The notes under the pieces are model-generated. The model was not told where the DNA came from, did no database searches, and saw only the letters and a list, made by a program, of their open reading frames with translations. A stretch of 64,000 nucleotides of DNA from an uncultured Clostridium sp. (GTDB lineage: Bacteria > Bacillota > Clostridia > Clostridiales > Clostridiaceae). Position 1 is the stretch's first letter. Each line of letters opens with the position of its first letter. This document shows positions 1 through 9,413 of the stretch, piece after piece. Where the stretch lies: contig CAKVLD010000009.1 in NCBI GenBank assembly GCA_934755305.1, positions 1 through 64,000 of the forward strand, written 5' to 3'. The position numbers and the translations under genes were made by a program.

Positions 1-2359
1 TCTTAGCTGATACTTCATCTATTAAGTAATCCCAAGCTTCTATTTGATCATGTTGTGATTCTTGTGGTTTCATTTCTAGAGCTTGTACTGGACAGATTTG
101 AGCACAATTTCCACAACCTGTACAATCAAGTGGTGCTACTGCCATTGAGAATGATAAAGTTTCTTCACTCTTAATTCCCTTAGCAGGTACTACTTTAACT
201 GTTTCTGGTGCAGCATTCTTTTCTGCATCATTTACTAATATTGGTCTAATAGCAGCATGTGGACATACTATTGAACATTGGTTACATTGAATACACTTGT
301 CAGCATTCCATTCTGGAACATTAACAGCAATACCTCTCTTTTCGAAAGCTGCTGTACCTGCTTCAAAAGTACCATCTTCCATTCCTACAAATGTAGATAC
401 AGGAAGTGAATCACCTTCTTGTCTATTCATTGGAACAACTATATTCTTAACAAATTCAGAAGCATTCTTAATTGGTGCTGTTTCTTCATCTTGAGCATTC
501 TTCCAAGCTTCTGGAATCTTAATTTCTACTATAGCTTCAACACCTTTATCTATAGCAGTATTATTCATATCAACAACATGTTGCCCCTTCTTACCATAAG
601 AAGTTACAACTGAATCTTTTAAGTATTTAATTGCATCTTCTAATGGAATAATCTTAGCTAACTTGAAGAATGCTGATTGCATTATCATGTTAATTCTTCC
701 ACCTAACCCTATTTCTTGAGCAATAGCTACAGCATTTAAAGTGTAGAACTTAATGTTGTTGTTAGCTATAAATCTCTTATAAGATGCTGGTAACTTTTCT
801 TCTAAGTCTTCTGGAGTCCAGATAGTATTTAAAAGGAAAGTTGATCCTGGTTTTAATCCATCTAATACATTGTATTTATGAATGTATGATTGGTTAGAAC
901 ATGAAACAAAATCTGCCTTATTTATTAAATATGGAGATTTAATTGCTTTCTTACCAAATCTTAAGTGAGATACTGTGATTCCTCCTGATTTCTTTGAGTC
1001 ATAGAAGAAGTATCCTTGAGCATACATGTCTGTATGATCACCTATAATCTTTATAGCACTCTTATTAGCTCCTACTGTACCATCTGATCCTAATCCCCAG
1101 AATTTACATGCTGTAGTTCCTTCTGGAGTAGCATCGATATCTTCATGAACTTCTAATGATGTATTTGTAACATCATCAACTATTCCTATTGTGAATCCGT
1201 TCTTTGGTTCAGCTTTTGCTAAGTTTTCATAAACAGCAGCAATATGTCCTGGATTTGGATCCTTTGAGCCTAAACCAAATCTACCACCTATTACAAGCGG
1301 AGCATTTTCTCTTCCGTAGAATGCATTTCTTACGTCTAAGTATAATGGTTCTCCATCTGAACCTGGTTCCTTTGTCTTATCTAAAACAGCTATTTTTGTT
1401 ACTGTTGAAGGTATAGCTGCAATTAATTTTTCTACTGAGAATGGTCTAAATAATCTTACTTTAACAACACCAACTTTTTGTCCATGTGCATTTAAGTAAT
1501 CTACAGTTTCTTCAGCCACATCTGTTACAGATCCCATAGCTACGATAACTCTGTCAGCATCTGGTGCTCCATAGTAATCGAAACAATGATATTCTCTACC
1601 AGTTAACTTAGTTATTTCAGCCATGTAATTCTCTACTACATCTGGTAATTCATCATAGAATCTATTTACAGATTCTCTTTCTTGGAAATAAATATCAGCA
1701 TTTTGAGCTGTACCTCTAGTTACAGGATGATTTGGATTTAATGCTCTAGCTCTGAAAGCTTTAACTGCATCCATATCAACTAATTTAGCTAATTCATCAT
1801 ATTCAAGAACTTCTATTTTTTGAATTTCATGTGAAGTTCTAAATCCATCAAAGAAGTTTAAGAATGGAATTCTTGATTTAATTGCAGTTAAATGTGCTAC
1901 TGCTGATAAATCCATAACTTCTTGTACAGATCCTTCTGCAAGCATTGCAAAACCAGTTTGTCTTGCTGCCATAACATCTTGGTGATCACCGAAGATATTT
2001 AATGAAGATGTAGCTAATGCTCTAGCAGATACGTGGAATACTGCTGGTAACATTTCACCAGCTATTTTGTACATATTTGGTATCATTAATAATAAACCTT
2101 GAGAAGCTGTATAAGTAGTTGTTAAAGCTCCTGCTTGTAATGATCCGTGTACTGCACCAGCTGCACCTGCTTCTGATTGCATCTCCATAACTCTTACTGG
2201 TTGTCCAAAAATATTTTTTCTTCCTTGTGCTACCCATTCATCAACATGTTCAGCCATTGGTGATGATGGTGTGATAGGATATATTGCAGTTACTTCAGTA
2301 AACGCATATGATACATGAGCTGCTGCAGTATTACCATCCATTGTTTTCATTTTTCTCAT
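1..2359 (-). CDS. nifJ: Pyruvate:ferredoxin oxidoreductase, 3'-truncated by window edge
   Basis: Oxidative decarboxylation of pyruvate to acetyl-CoA, CO2 and reduced ferredoxin in the cytoplasm, central to clostridial fermentation. The minus-strand frame is open from ATG 2359 to base 1, giving about 786 residues of a protein that usually has about 1170. Visible are the N-terminal pyrimidine-binding domain (AIYPITPSSPMAEHVDEW near residue 25), the domain with EPGSDGEPLYLDV, and near the left edge two ferredoxin-type 4Fe-4S motifs (CIQCNQCSIVCP, then CTGCGNCAQICP). The C-terminal TPP-binding domain lies outside the window. The start is supported by GAAAGAGGGG about 8 nt upstream. It is monocistronic at its 5' end, with its own promoter. 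Identity is near certain; the symbol nifJ (also por) is conventional. Confidence 0.97.
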   Translation of the reverse strand, partial: MRKMKTMDGNTAAAHVSYAFTEVTAIYPITPSSPMAEHVDEWVAQGRKNIFGQPVRVMEMQSEAGAAGAVHGSLQAGALTTTYTASQGLLLMIPNMYKIAGEMLPAVFHVSARALATSSLNIFGDHQDVMAARQTGFAMLAEGSVQEVMDLSAVAHLTAIKSRIPFLNFFDGFRTSHEIQKIEVLEYDELAKLVDMDAVKAFRARALNPNHPVTRGTAQNADIYFQERESVNRFYDELPDVVENYMAEITKLTGREYHCFDYYGAPDADRVIVAMGSVTDVAEETVDYLNAHGQKVGVVKVRLFRPFSVEKLIAAIPSTVTKIAVLDKTKEPGSDGEPLYLDVRNAFYGRENAPLVIGGRFGLGSKDPNPGHIAAVYENLAKAEPKNGFTIGIVDDVTNTSLEVHEDIDATPEGTTACKFWGLGSDGTVGANKSAIKIIGDHTDMYAQGYFFYDSKKSGGITVSHLRFGKKAIKSPYLINKADFVSCSNQSYIHKYNVLDGLKPGSTFLLNTIWTPEDLEEKLPASYKRFIANNNIKFYTLNAVAIAQEIGLGGRINMIMQSAFFKLAKIIPLEDAIKYLKDSVVTSYGKKGQHVVDMNNTAIDKGVEAIVEIKIPEAWKNAQDEETAPIKNASEFVKNIVVPMNRQEGDSLPVSTFVGMEDGTFEAGTAAFEKRGIAVNVPEWNADKCIQCNQCSIVCPHAAIRPILVNDAEKNAAPETVKVVPAKGIKSEETLSFSMAVAPLDCTGCGNCAQICPVQALEMKPQESQHDQIEAWDYLIDEVSAK

Positions 2360-2473
2360 CGCGTAGACCCCTCTTTCAAAATTAAAATTAGGCATTAGTA
2401 ATCCAAAAGCCACCCAGCTTTTACCACTAATACATATATTTTTACGGTATTATATAAATAAACCTACCACTCC

Positions 2474-2501
2474 ATTATATAACACCAATTATATTTTTCA
2501 A
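2474..2501 (-). promoter_or_regulatory. Probable sigma-A promoter of PFOR
   Basis: On the minus strand TTGAAA (2496-2501) is followed after 16 nt by TATAAT (2474-2479), leaving a leader of roughly 100 nt before the PFOR start. A small hairpin (AAAAGC/GCTTTT, near 2405-2422) lies in the leader. I saw no convincing Rex operator. Confidence 0.6.
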
Positions 2502-2569
2502 GGAAATTTGTTATTATAATCCAAATTAGAAATAGTATAAATTTTCTGTAATTTTAAATTTTTTATGTT

Positions 2570-3643
2570 TTATTTTTTGATACTATCCATAATCACTTTT
2601 ATTACCGCTTCGTTTCCTACCTTATCCTTCCCCTTTTCCATATTATTCACCAAATTATCTTTACTGCTCTTAAGTTCTTTAATTTTTCCCAAGAAACTTT
2701 CTCTAGTAATTTCCTCTTCTTCCATAACTAAAGCATAACCTTCTTTTTTAAAAGATGCTGCATTTAATATCTGATCTCCTCTACTAGCTTTTCTTGATAA
2801 TGGTATTAGTAATGTTGGCTTTTTTAAAGCTAAAAACTCAAAAATTGAATTTGCTCCAGCTCTAGAAATTATATAATTTGCACATTTCATTAAATCTGGT
2901 AACTCTTCACTTACATATTCAAATTGTTTATATCCTTTTGTATTAATCAAACTATTATCTACATTGTTCTTTCCACAAATATGGATTATATCGAATTCTC
3001 TTAATAACTCATTTAAATTTTCTCTTATAACATCATTTACTACTTTAGATCCTAAACTTCCCCCCATAATAAATATGATTTCTTTATTCCCATCAAATCC
3101 ACATACAGCTAGCCCTTTCATTCTAGAACCTTTAAATATTTCTCCTCTAATAGGGCTTCCAGTTAATACCCCTTTATTACCCTTTATGTATTTTAAACTT
3201 TCTCTAAAAGTTACGCATAACTTATCACAAAATGGTGATGATAATTTATTTGCAAGACCTGGGGTAATATCTGATTCATGTGCTACTACTGGTATTTTTT
3301 TAATAGAAGCTGCTATAACCACTGGTACTGCCACAAAACCACCTTTAGAAAATATAACATCTGGTTTCTCTTTTCTTATAATTCTTTTTGCTTCAAAAAT
3401 TCCTTTTACAACCTTAAAAGGATCACTGAAATTCTTTAAATCAAAATAACGTCTTAATTTTCCTGAAGATATTCCATAGTAAGGTATATTATTACTTTGT
3501 ACTATTTCTTTTTCTATTCCCGTTTTACTTCCTATATAACAAACTTCAAAACCTTTTTCCTTTAATGATGGTATTAAAGCTAAGTTTGGAGTTACATGCC
3601 CTGCTGTACCTCCACCTGTCATAATTATTTTGTACTTACTCAA
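2570..3643 (-). CDS. murG: MurG, lipid II-forming GlcNAc transferase
   Basis: Transfers GlcNAc from UDP-GlcNAc to lipid I on the inner face of the membrane, making lipid II for peptidoglycan. The protein begins SKYKIIMTGGGTAGHVTPN, the glycine-rich GGTxGH loop of MurG, and carries the C-terminal UDP-GlcNAc site (SRAGANSIFEFLALKKPTLL, then a GDQ motif). Length is about 357 aa, normal for the family. The longest frame starts at GTG 3652, but that GTG overlaps the ribosome binding site; TTG 3643 lies 8 nt after AAGGAG and gives the usual N-terminus, so I chose it. In this window it stands apart from the division and cell wall cluster where murG often sits. Confidence 0.93.
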   Translation of the reverse strand: MSKYKIIMTGGGTAGHVTPNLALIPSLKEKGFEVCYIGSKTGIEKEIVQSNNIPYYGISSGKLRRYFDLKNFSDPFKVVKGIFEAKRIIRKEKPDVIFSKGGFVAVPVVIAASIKKIPVVAHESDITPGLANKLSSPFCDKLCVTFRESLKYIKGNKGVLTGSPIRGEIFKGSRMKGLAVCGFDGNKEIIFIMGGSLGSKVVNDVIRENLNELLREFDIIHICGKNNVDNSLINTKGYKQFEYVSEELPDLMKCANYIISRAGANSIFEFLALKKPTLLIPLSRKASRGDQILNAASFKKEGYALVMEEEEITRESFLGKIKELKSSKDNLVNNMEKGKDKVGNEAVIKVIMDSIKK

Positions 3644-3674
3644 AAAAATCACTCCTTAATTGCTATTACTATAG

Positions 3675-3713
3675 AATAACTATATTTAACTAATTCAATT
3701 AAATATAGTTATT
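3675..3713. repeat. 15-bp perfect inverted repeat upstream of murG
   Basis: Arms AATAACTATATTTAA (3675-3689) and TTAAATATAGTTATT (3699-3713) are perfectly complementary around a 9-nt loop, about 30 nt upstream of the murG start. There is no G/C-rich stem, so it is a weak terminator at best; it could be an operator or an A/T-rich cruciform. The rest of 3714-3954 is A/T-rich with no ORF or signal I can support. Confidence 0.5.
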
Positions 3714-3954
3714 AAATCTATATTTAATAAACCAGTAAAAATATTCACTTCTATATTTAATCTAGTATATAACTTACTTAATATATTTATATTGTTTAAA
3801 CTCATTTGATATTATATACATATAATACCTATATTCCAACGAATTCAATATATATTCAAAGTATATATTAAAACCTTGAAAAGCATATTTCAACTATAAA
3901 TTTTTACATATAATTATCAAGCCTATTTTATAATTTTTTATATTATAAAATAAT

Positions 3955-4028
3955 AAAAGGGGTTGTCGCATTAAACTTTAATTGAGAATTTAAAATTCTT
4001 AATTATTAATTGTGCGACAGTCCCTTTT
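3955..4028 (-). terminator. Terminator after recJ, with embedded A/T repeat
   Basis: Outer arms AAAAGGGGTTGTCGCA and TGCGACAGTCCCTTTT pair with two mismatches or wobbles just after the recJ stop. The long loop holds a second inverted repeat built around TAATTGAGAATTTAAAATT, a sequence that also occurs near 13147, suggesting a small intergenic repeat inserted in the hairpin. Confidence 0.7.
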
Positions 4029-4033
4029 ATTAT

Positions 4034-5806
4034 TTAAAATCTAAAATTTTTAATATTTAACTGTATACTTCTTTTTTCCATAAACTCATTTATAGTAGGA
4101 TAATATATTATGTCCATTTTAAAATTAGCATATCCATCATCTAATAACTTTAAAAATCTTTCCATCCCAAACTTATCTATGAATTCTTCTTTAAAGAACT
4201 CATATTTATCAAAATTAACCCCTTCTATATAAGTATTAGTTCCTGGAATCATTAATCTAAACTTCATAAAATTCTTATCTTTTCCCATAAAGAAAACTCT
4301 AGTAACTTCCAAATCTTTAACTGCAAATAAAGGACTATTATTTCCTTTTCCAAAAGGCCTTAATTTTTCTATTAAACTTATTAAATTTTCATCTATTTTA
4401 TTCAGATTTAAAGGACAATCTATTTTTACTACCGGAATTATATCATTCTCTTTTAGTTGACATTTTTCTATAAGACTCCTTTTTAATAATGGTATATTTT
4501 CTTCTTTTACAGAAAGACCTGCAGCCATTGGATGTCCTCCAAACTTTTCAATAAATTCTTTTGACTTATTAAGTTCTTCAAACATATTATACCCTTCGAT
4601 ACTTCTTCCCGAACCCTTTGGCATTTCCTTACCTTTAGTTAAAATAATAATAGGCAAATTATATTTTTCCCTAACTCTACCTGCTACTATTCCTGCTATA
4701 CTTTCATGAATTGTCTCATCATAAACAAGTATAACTCTTTCTTCTGGATTATATTCTTTTTCTATCTTTTCTATAACTCTTTCAACACTCTCAGAAGTTA
4801 AATCTTGTCTTATTTTATTTAATTCATATAACTTTTTAGCTAAGTCTTTAGCTCTTTCTTCATTATCTGTTATTAATAATTCTACTGATAAATCTGCTGT
4901 CTCTAATCTTCCTGTAGCATTTATTGTTGGTCCTAAAACAAACCCAAAATGATACTCCCCTATTTCCTTTCCTTCTAACGAAGTCTCTTTTATTAAAGCT
5001 AATAAGCCTTTATTTTCAGTATTATTTATAATTTTAAGACCTTCCTTTAGAATTATTCTATTCTCATCTAATAATTCAACCACATCACACACAGTTGCTA
5101 TAGCTGCATACTGATATAACTCTCTATATTCAGATACATCTTTTCCAAATTCCTTTAATAAGCACATAGAAAACTTTAAAGCTATACCTGCGCCACATAA
5201 CTCTTTAAACTTATATTTACAATCCTTTTGTTTTGGATTTATAACTGCATCAGCATTTGGTACTCTATATATTCTTGTTCCATCTTCCTCTTCTATATAC
5301 GGAATATCATGATGATCAGTTATAACTATTTCGAGTCCTAATTCTTTGGCTACATCAGTTTGTTCAAAAGCTGCAATACCATTATCACAAGTTAAAATAA
5401 CTTCTGCGCCTTCTTCTTTTAATTTTCTTATCCTATTACTATTAATACCATACCCTTCATCCTCTCTATTAGGAATATAATATGTAAAGTTTGCTTCTAA
5501 TGCCTTTAATGTTCTATATAATATTGTGGTGCTACATACTCCATCACAATCATAATCTCCATATATAACTATCTTTTTCTTTTCTTCAATAGCTTTTTTA
5601 ACAATAGATAAACCTTTTTTCATATCCTTCATTACATAGCTGTCATGCAACTCTGATATAGTTCCATCTAAAAAAAGCTTTGCATCTTCTTTTGAATGAA
5701 TTCCTCTATTAGCTAATAAACGTGTTATAAGTGGATTTAATTTAATTTCTTTTTGTAACATTTCAAACTCAGTTTTCTTATTTATTACCATCCAATTTTC
5801 TTTCAA
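4034..5806 (-). CDS. recJ: RecJ-family single-strand DNA exonuclease
   Basis: 5'-3' ssDNA exonuclease of the DHH superfamily, used in recombination and repair. Seen: motif I GDYDCDG (residues about 83-89), TCDNGI (139-144), the DHH triad in VITDHHDIP (about 161-169), VCDVVELLDE (239-248) and the DHHA1 signature GGHPMAAG (423-430). The protein is 590 aa; many RecJ proteins are longer and clostridia often carry more than one RecJ-like gene, so this could be a second paralogue. The start is TTG 5806, placed 8 nt after AAAGGGG; an internal ATG five codons on has a poorer ribosome binding site. It is transcribed alone, with its own terminator. Confidence 0.88.
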   Translation of the reverse strand: MKENWMVINKKTEFEMLQKEIKLNPLITRLLANRGIHSKEDAKLFLDGTISELHDSYVMKDMKKGLSIVKKAIEEKKKIVIYGDYDCDGVCSTTILYRTLKALEANFTYYIPNREDEGYGINSNRIRKLKEEGAEVILTCDNGIAAFEQTDVAKELGLEIVITDHHDIPYIEEEDGTRIYRVPNADAVINPKQKDCKYKFKELCGAGIALKFSMCLLKEFGKDVSEYRELYQYAAIATVCDVVELLDENRIILKEGLKIINNTENKGLLALIKETSLEGKEIGEYHFGFVLGPTINATGRLETADLSVELLITDNEERAKDLAKKLYELNKIRQDLTSESVERVIEKIEKEYNPEERVILVYDETIHESIAGIVAGRVREKYNLPIIILTKGKEMPKGSGRSIEGYNMFEELNKSKEFIEKFGGHPMAAGLSVKEENIPLLKRSLIEKCQLKENDIIPVVKIDCPLNLNKIDENLISLIEKLRPFGKGNNSPLFAVKDLEVTRVFFMGKDKNFMKFRLMIPGTNTYIEGVNFDKYEFFKEEFIDKFGMERFLKLLDDGYANFKMDIIYYPTINEFMEKRSIQLNIKNFRF

Positions 5807-5838
5807 CTAATCATCCCCTTTTTCCTATTTTAACGTGG

Positions 5839-5885
5839 AAATTCCTGCGAAAGAGTTAAAACGACTTAAACCTTCGCAGGAATTT
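5839..5885 (-). terminator. Hairpin after the DJ-1 gene
   Basis: Arms AAATTCCTGCGAA and TTCGCAGGAATTT are perfectly complementary (13 bp) about 20 nt after the stop of the DJ-1 gene and upstream of recJ. The downstream T-run is poor, so termination may be partial. Confidence 0.65.
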
Positions 5886-5905
5886 TGTGATTACATAATT
5901 ATTAT

Positions 5906-6448
5906 TTAATTATATAACATACCTTTGCTTAATGTTTTGTATTCATCACTACCTAGTGCTTCTAATAATTTATAAGAAAATTCCATAGCAGTTGCAGGAC
6001 CTCTACTAGTTATTATATTACCATCTACAACTACTCTATCATCTTTATAGTTACAGCCCTCAAGTTCTTCTTCAAAACCAGGATACGATGTTATATTCTT
6101 ATCCTTTATAACATTAGCTTTTGCTAGAATTATTGGAGCTGCACATATAGCACCAATTAACTTATTCTTTTCATTAAAATGTTGAATTAATTCTATAACC
6201 TTTTTGTTATCTCTTAAATTAGTTGCACCTGGCATACCTCCTGGTAAAACTATAAGATCATATTCTTTTAATTCTTCATTAATTACTTTATCACATTGTA
6301 CCTCAATGTTATGAGCTCCCAAAACATTTAAACTACCTTGTATAGATACCATATCACATAAAATATTAGCTCTTCTCATAATGTCAACAACAGTTAAAGC
6401 TTCTATTTCTTCAAATCCAGTTGCTATCATCACTGCTACCTTCTTCAT
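5906..6448 (-). CDS. DJ-1/PfpI (YajL-like) family protein
   Basis: A 180-aa single-domain protein of the DJ-1/ThiJ/PfpI superfamily, linked in other bacteria to oxidative or carbonyl stress and glyoxalase or deglycase-like activity. It has the conserved acidic residue in GFEEIE (about residue 14) and the nucleophile elbow GAICAAP with Cys102, both required in active members. It ends with the family's typical helical segment. ATG 6448 is preceded by TAGGAGGGG. It follows parC by only about 25 nt in the same direction, so it may be cotranscribed with parE-parC, although no functional link is known. The exact substrate cannot be read from the sequence. Confidence 0.88.
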   Translation of the reverse strand: MKKVAVMIATGFEEIEALTVVDIMRRANILCDMVSIQGSLNVLGAHNIEVQCDKVINEELKEYDLIVLPGGMPGATNLRDNKKVIELIQHFNEKNKLIGAICAAPIILAKANVIKDKNITSYPGFEEELEGCNYKDDRVVVDGNIITSRGPATAMEFSYKLLEALGSDEYKTLSKGMLYN

Positions 6449-6473
6449 ATAATCCCCTCCTAGATTTATTTTT

Positions 6474-9395
6474 TTATATTAAAGTTACATTTTTAACTTC
6501 ATCCTCTAGTTGAACTACCATAATATTACTTCCTCTTCCAGCTCTGTTTTGCAATTTAATTTCTGGAAGTGTAACTACTTTTTCATCTTTATTTTTTGAT
6601 GATATTAAGAATTTATACTTTTCTAAATCTATAGCTGTAATTGCAATTTCTGATGAATCACCTTGTTTCATATTATTAAAGCATTTACCATAAACTATTT
6701 CATCTTCATCCTTAAGACTCATGCCTGTAACTCCTGACGCAATTTTACCCATTGCATTTACATTATTTACAGGGAATCTTATAGCCATTCCCTTCTTAGT
6801 TATCATAACTAAATGACCTAGATTTAAATTAAATATATCTATTGAAACAACTTCATCATCTTTATATTTAAATTTATATTCTTGAATAATAGAGTATTCT
6901 CCTTCAAACTCTTTTAAAGCAGTCTTTTTAACTAGACCTTTTTTAGATATGGTATATACTCCTAAGTCTTCTTTATAATCTTTTAAAGAATATAAAGCTA
7001 TTACTTTTTCTGACTTTTCTAATCCATCTATTAAATTAGTTAATGGAATTTCTTTTTCTTTAATGATTTCTTGTAAAATAAACGATTTAACCTTTAATAC
7101 ATTTCCCTTGTTAGTAAACATAAGAAGTTCACTCTTAGAATCTGTAGATGTTTTTAATATATCATTTTTATTTGCTTTTGCAAAGGCTTTTAAATTACCT
7201 TTAGCTGTAACCCCTATAGTATACTCCACAAATTCCATATTATCCACATATTCAACAGTTGATATTTCATCTTTTTCTGAAATATTAAATAACTGACTTC
7301 CTAAAAGATTTCTTGGTGAATCTTCTAGATATGGTATTTCTAACGTAAATTCTAAACCTAACTTAGTTTTTACTTTTAAAAATTCTGCATCTTTTTCAAT
7401 CAATTCAGCTTTTATAACTTTTTCTCCTGCCCTAAGTTTAGTTGCTTGAAGTTTAGTATAACTAGTAGCAAACTTATCTAAAGAAGATTTTTTAATGCTA
7501 CCTCTATCAGTTATTATTTGAATAAACTTATCTGGATGTAAATTATCTAATGATATTACACTAACTATTGTTTCTTCATCTAAATTAAGAGCTTTTATTA
7601 AAGTGTCTATTCTTTCACCTTTTTCTTTCCACTTTCCTTCTGGAATATTTATCCCCTTAATCTTATACATATTACCTTTATCAGTAAATATATATATATT
7701 ATCTTTAGTATTTGATTTTATAAGATATTTTAATTCATCTCCTTCTCTATACTCTATATCATCTGGATTTGAATTAGATCTTATATAATTCTTTTCTGGT
7801 ATTCTTTTAATAAATCCATCTTTTGATAAAGTAATCATAACATCTTCAACTATTACCAATTCTTCAATATCTATTTTAGCTTCCTTATCATCTTCTACAA
7901 TAGATGTTCTTCTTGGATTTTTATATTTATCTGATACTTCTTTAAGTTCTTCTTTTATAACTTTTCTAAGTTCTTTATCATCAGATAATATCTTCTTTAA
8001 CTTCTTAATTCTTTTTTCTAGTTCTTTATACTCTTTTTCAAATGTAGTTATTTCAAGTCCAGTTAATCTATATAACATCAATTCTAGAATTGCTGTAGCT
8101 TGTTCACTTGTAAAAGCAAATTTAGACACTAAATTTTCCCCTGCGTCTTTTTTAGATTTCGAAGCTCTAATAGTTTCTATAACTTGATCTAGAATATTAA
8201 TAGCTTTAATAAATCCTTCAACTATGTGGAATCTCTTTTCGGCTATTTCTAATTCTTTTCTACTTCTTCTAGTTACTATATCTCTCTGATGATCAACATA
8301 ATGCCTTATTATAGTTTTAAGTCCCATAGTCTCTGGCTTACCATTAGATAATGCTACCATATTAAAACTTATGTTACATTGAAGATCTGTCTTCTTATAT
8401 AAGTACTTTAATACTTTATTTGCTGTTTCCTCATTCACTGATTTTTTGAATTCAATTACAGCTCTTATCCCACTTCTATCTGATTCATCTCTAATATCAG
8501 TTATTGTCTCTAGAGCTTTTGCATGTTTCTTATCCCCAGTCATTTCTGATATAGTTTGTAAAAGCTTTGCTTTATTTCTCTTGTAAGGAAATTCTGTAAT
8601 TACTATTCCAAGTCTACCATTTTCTAATTTTTCTATAGAAGTTTTTGCCCTATAACTTACTTTTCCTTCTCCCGTTTCATAAGCTGATAATAAAGAATTC
8701 TTACCTATTAAGATTCCCCCTGTTGGAAGGTCTGGACCTTTTATATATTCCATAAGTTCTTTTGTAGTTATTTCTTCATTATCAATATAAGCTAAAACCC
8801 CCTCTGTCACTTCCCCTAAGTTATGAGGTGGTATATTAGTTGCAAGACCTACTGCTATACCAAAAGTACCATTTACTAGAAGGTTTGGATATCTACTTGG
8901 TAATACTTTTGGCTCTAGTTCACTATCAGAATAATTTGGAACCATATCTACTGTATCTTTATCTATGTCTCTTATCATTTCCATAGCAATATTAGATAAT
9001 CTTGCTTCTGTATATCTCATGGCCGCCGCACTATCACCATCTATTGATCCCCAGTTACCATGACCATCCATAAGTGGTTCACGAGTTGAGAAATCTTGTG
9101 CTAATATAGCCATAGCATCATATACTGATGAATCTCCATGAGGGTGAAATTTACCTAGTATATCCCCAACTATTCTTGCTGATTTATAATAAGGTCTATC
9201 CGGAAAAGCTTTTAAAAGATAAGCTCCATATAAAATTCTTCTATGAACTGGCTTCAAACCATCTCTTACATCTGGAAGAGCTCTTTCTTTTGCTACTTCT
9301 ATTGCATAAGGCAAATAATTTTCTGGCATTGCTTCTTCTAAAGGTATATTTATAATATTGTGATCTCTAGGAATCACACTAATTTTCTTTGCCAT
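6474..9395 (-). CDS. parC: DNA topoisomerase IV subunit A
   Basis: Breakage-reunion subunit of a type IIA topoisomerase that decatenates daughter chromosomes. The winged-helix domain contains the quinolone-resistance region HPHGDSSVYDAM (84-95) and the active-site tyrosine in AAAMRYTEARLS (Tyr128). A coiled-coil tower and a six-bladed C-terminal beta-pinwheel follow. I call it ParC rather than GyrA because the motif reads SSVYDAM, a canonical QRRGGKG GyrA box is not visible (only a weak RAGRG near the end), and it pairs with a ParE-like subunit. At 973 aa it is longer than many ParC proteins. ATG 9395 follows AAAGGAG and lies 18 nt after the parE stop, so the two are translated from one operon. 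Confidence 0.88.
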   Translation of the reverse strand: MAKKISVIPRDHNIINIPLEEAMPENYLPYAIEVAKERALPDVRDGLKPVHRRILYGAYLLKAFPDRPYYKSARIVGDILGKFHPHGDSSVYDAMAILAQDFSTREPLMDGHGNWGSIDGDSAAAMRYTEARLSNIAMEMIRDIDKDTVDMVPNYSDSELEPKVLPSRYPNLLVNGTFGIAVGLATNIPPHNLGEVTEGVLAYIDNEEITTKELMEYIKGPDLPTGGILIGKNSLLSAYETGEGKVSYRAKTSIEKLENGRLGIVITEFPYKRNKAKLLQTISEMTGDKKHAKALETITDIRDESDRSGIRAVIEFKKSVNEETANKVLKYLYKKTDLQCNISFNMVALSNGKPETMGLKTIIRHYVDHQRDIVTRRSRKELEIAEKRFHIVEGFIKAINILDQVIETIRASKSKKDAGENLVSKFAFTSEQATAILELMLYRLTGLEITTFEKEYKELEKRIKKLKKILSDDKELRKVIKEELKEVSDKYKNPRRTSIVEDDKEAKIDIEELVIVEDVMITLSKDGFIKRIPEKNYIRSNSNPDDIEYREGDELKYLIKSNTKDNIYIFTDKGNMYKIKGINIPEGKWKEKGERIDTLIKALNLDEETIVSVISLDNLHPDKFIQIITDRGSIKKSSLDKFATSYTKLQATKLRAGEKVIKAELIEKDAEFLKVKTKLGLEFTLEIPYLEDSPRNLLGSQLFNISEKDEISTVEYVDNMEFVEYTIGVTAKGNLKAFAKANKNDILKTSTDSKSELLMFTNKGNVLKVKSFILQEIIKEKEIPLTNLIDGLEKSEKVIALYSLKDYKEDLGVYTISKKGLVKKTALKEFEGEYSIIQEYKFKYKDDEVVSIDIFNLNLGHLVMITKKGMAIRFPVNNVNAMGKIASGVTGMSLKDEDEIVYGKCFNNMKQGDSSEIAITAIDLEKYKFLISSKNKDEKVVTLPEIKLQNRAGRGSNIMVVQLEDEVKNVTLI

Positions 9396-9413
9396 AACTT
9401 ACTCCTTTCTTAC

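Noticed and set aside
2964..3449. 161-codon plus-strand ORF
   Set aside because: Antisense shadow of murG; no start signal and no recognisable protein.
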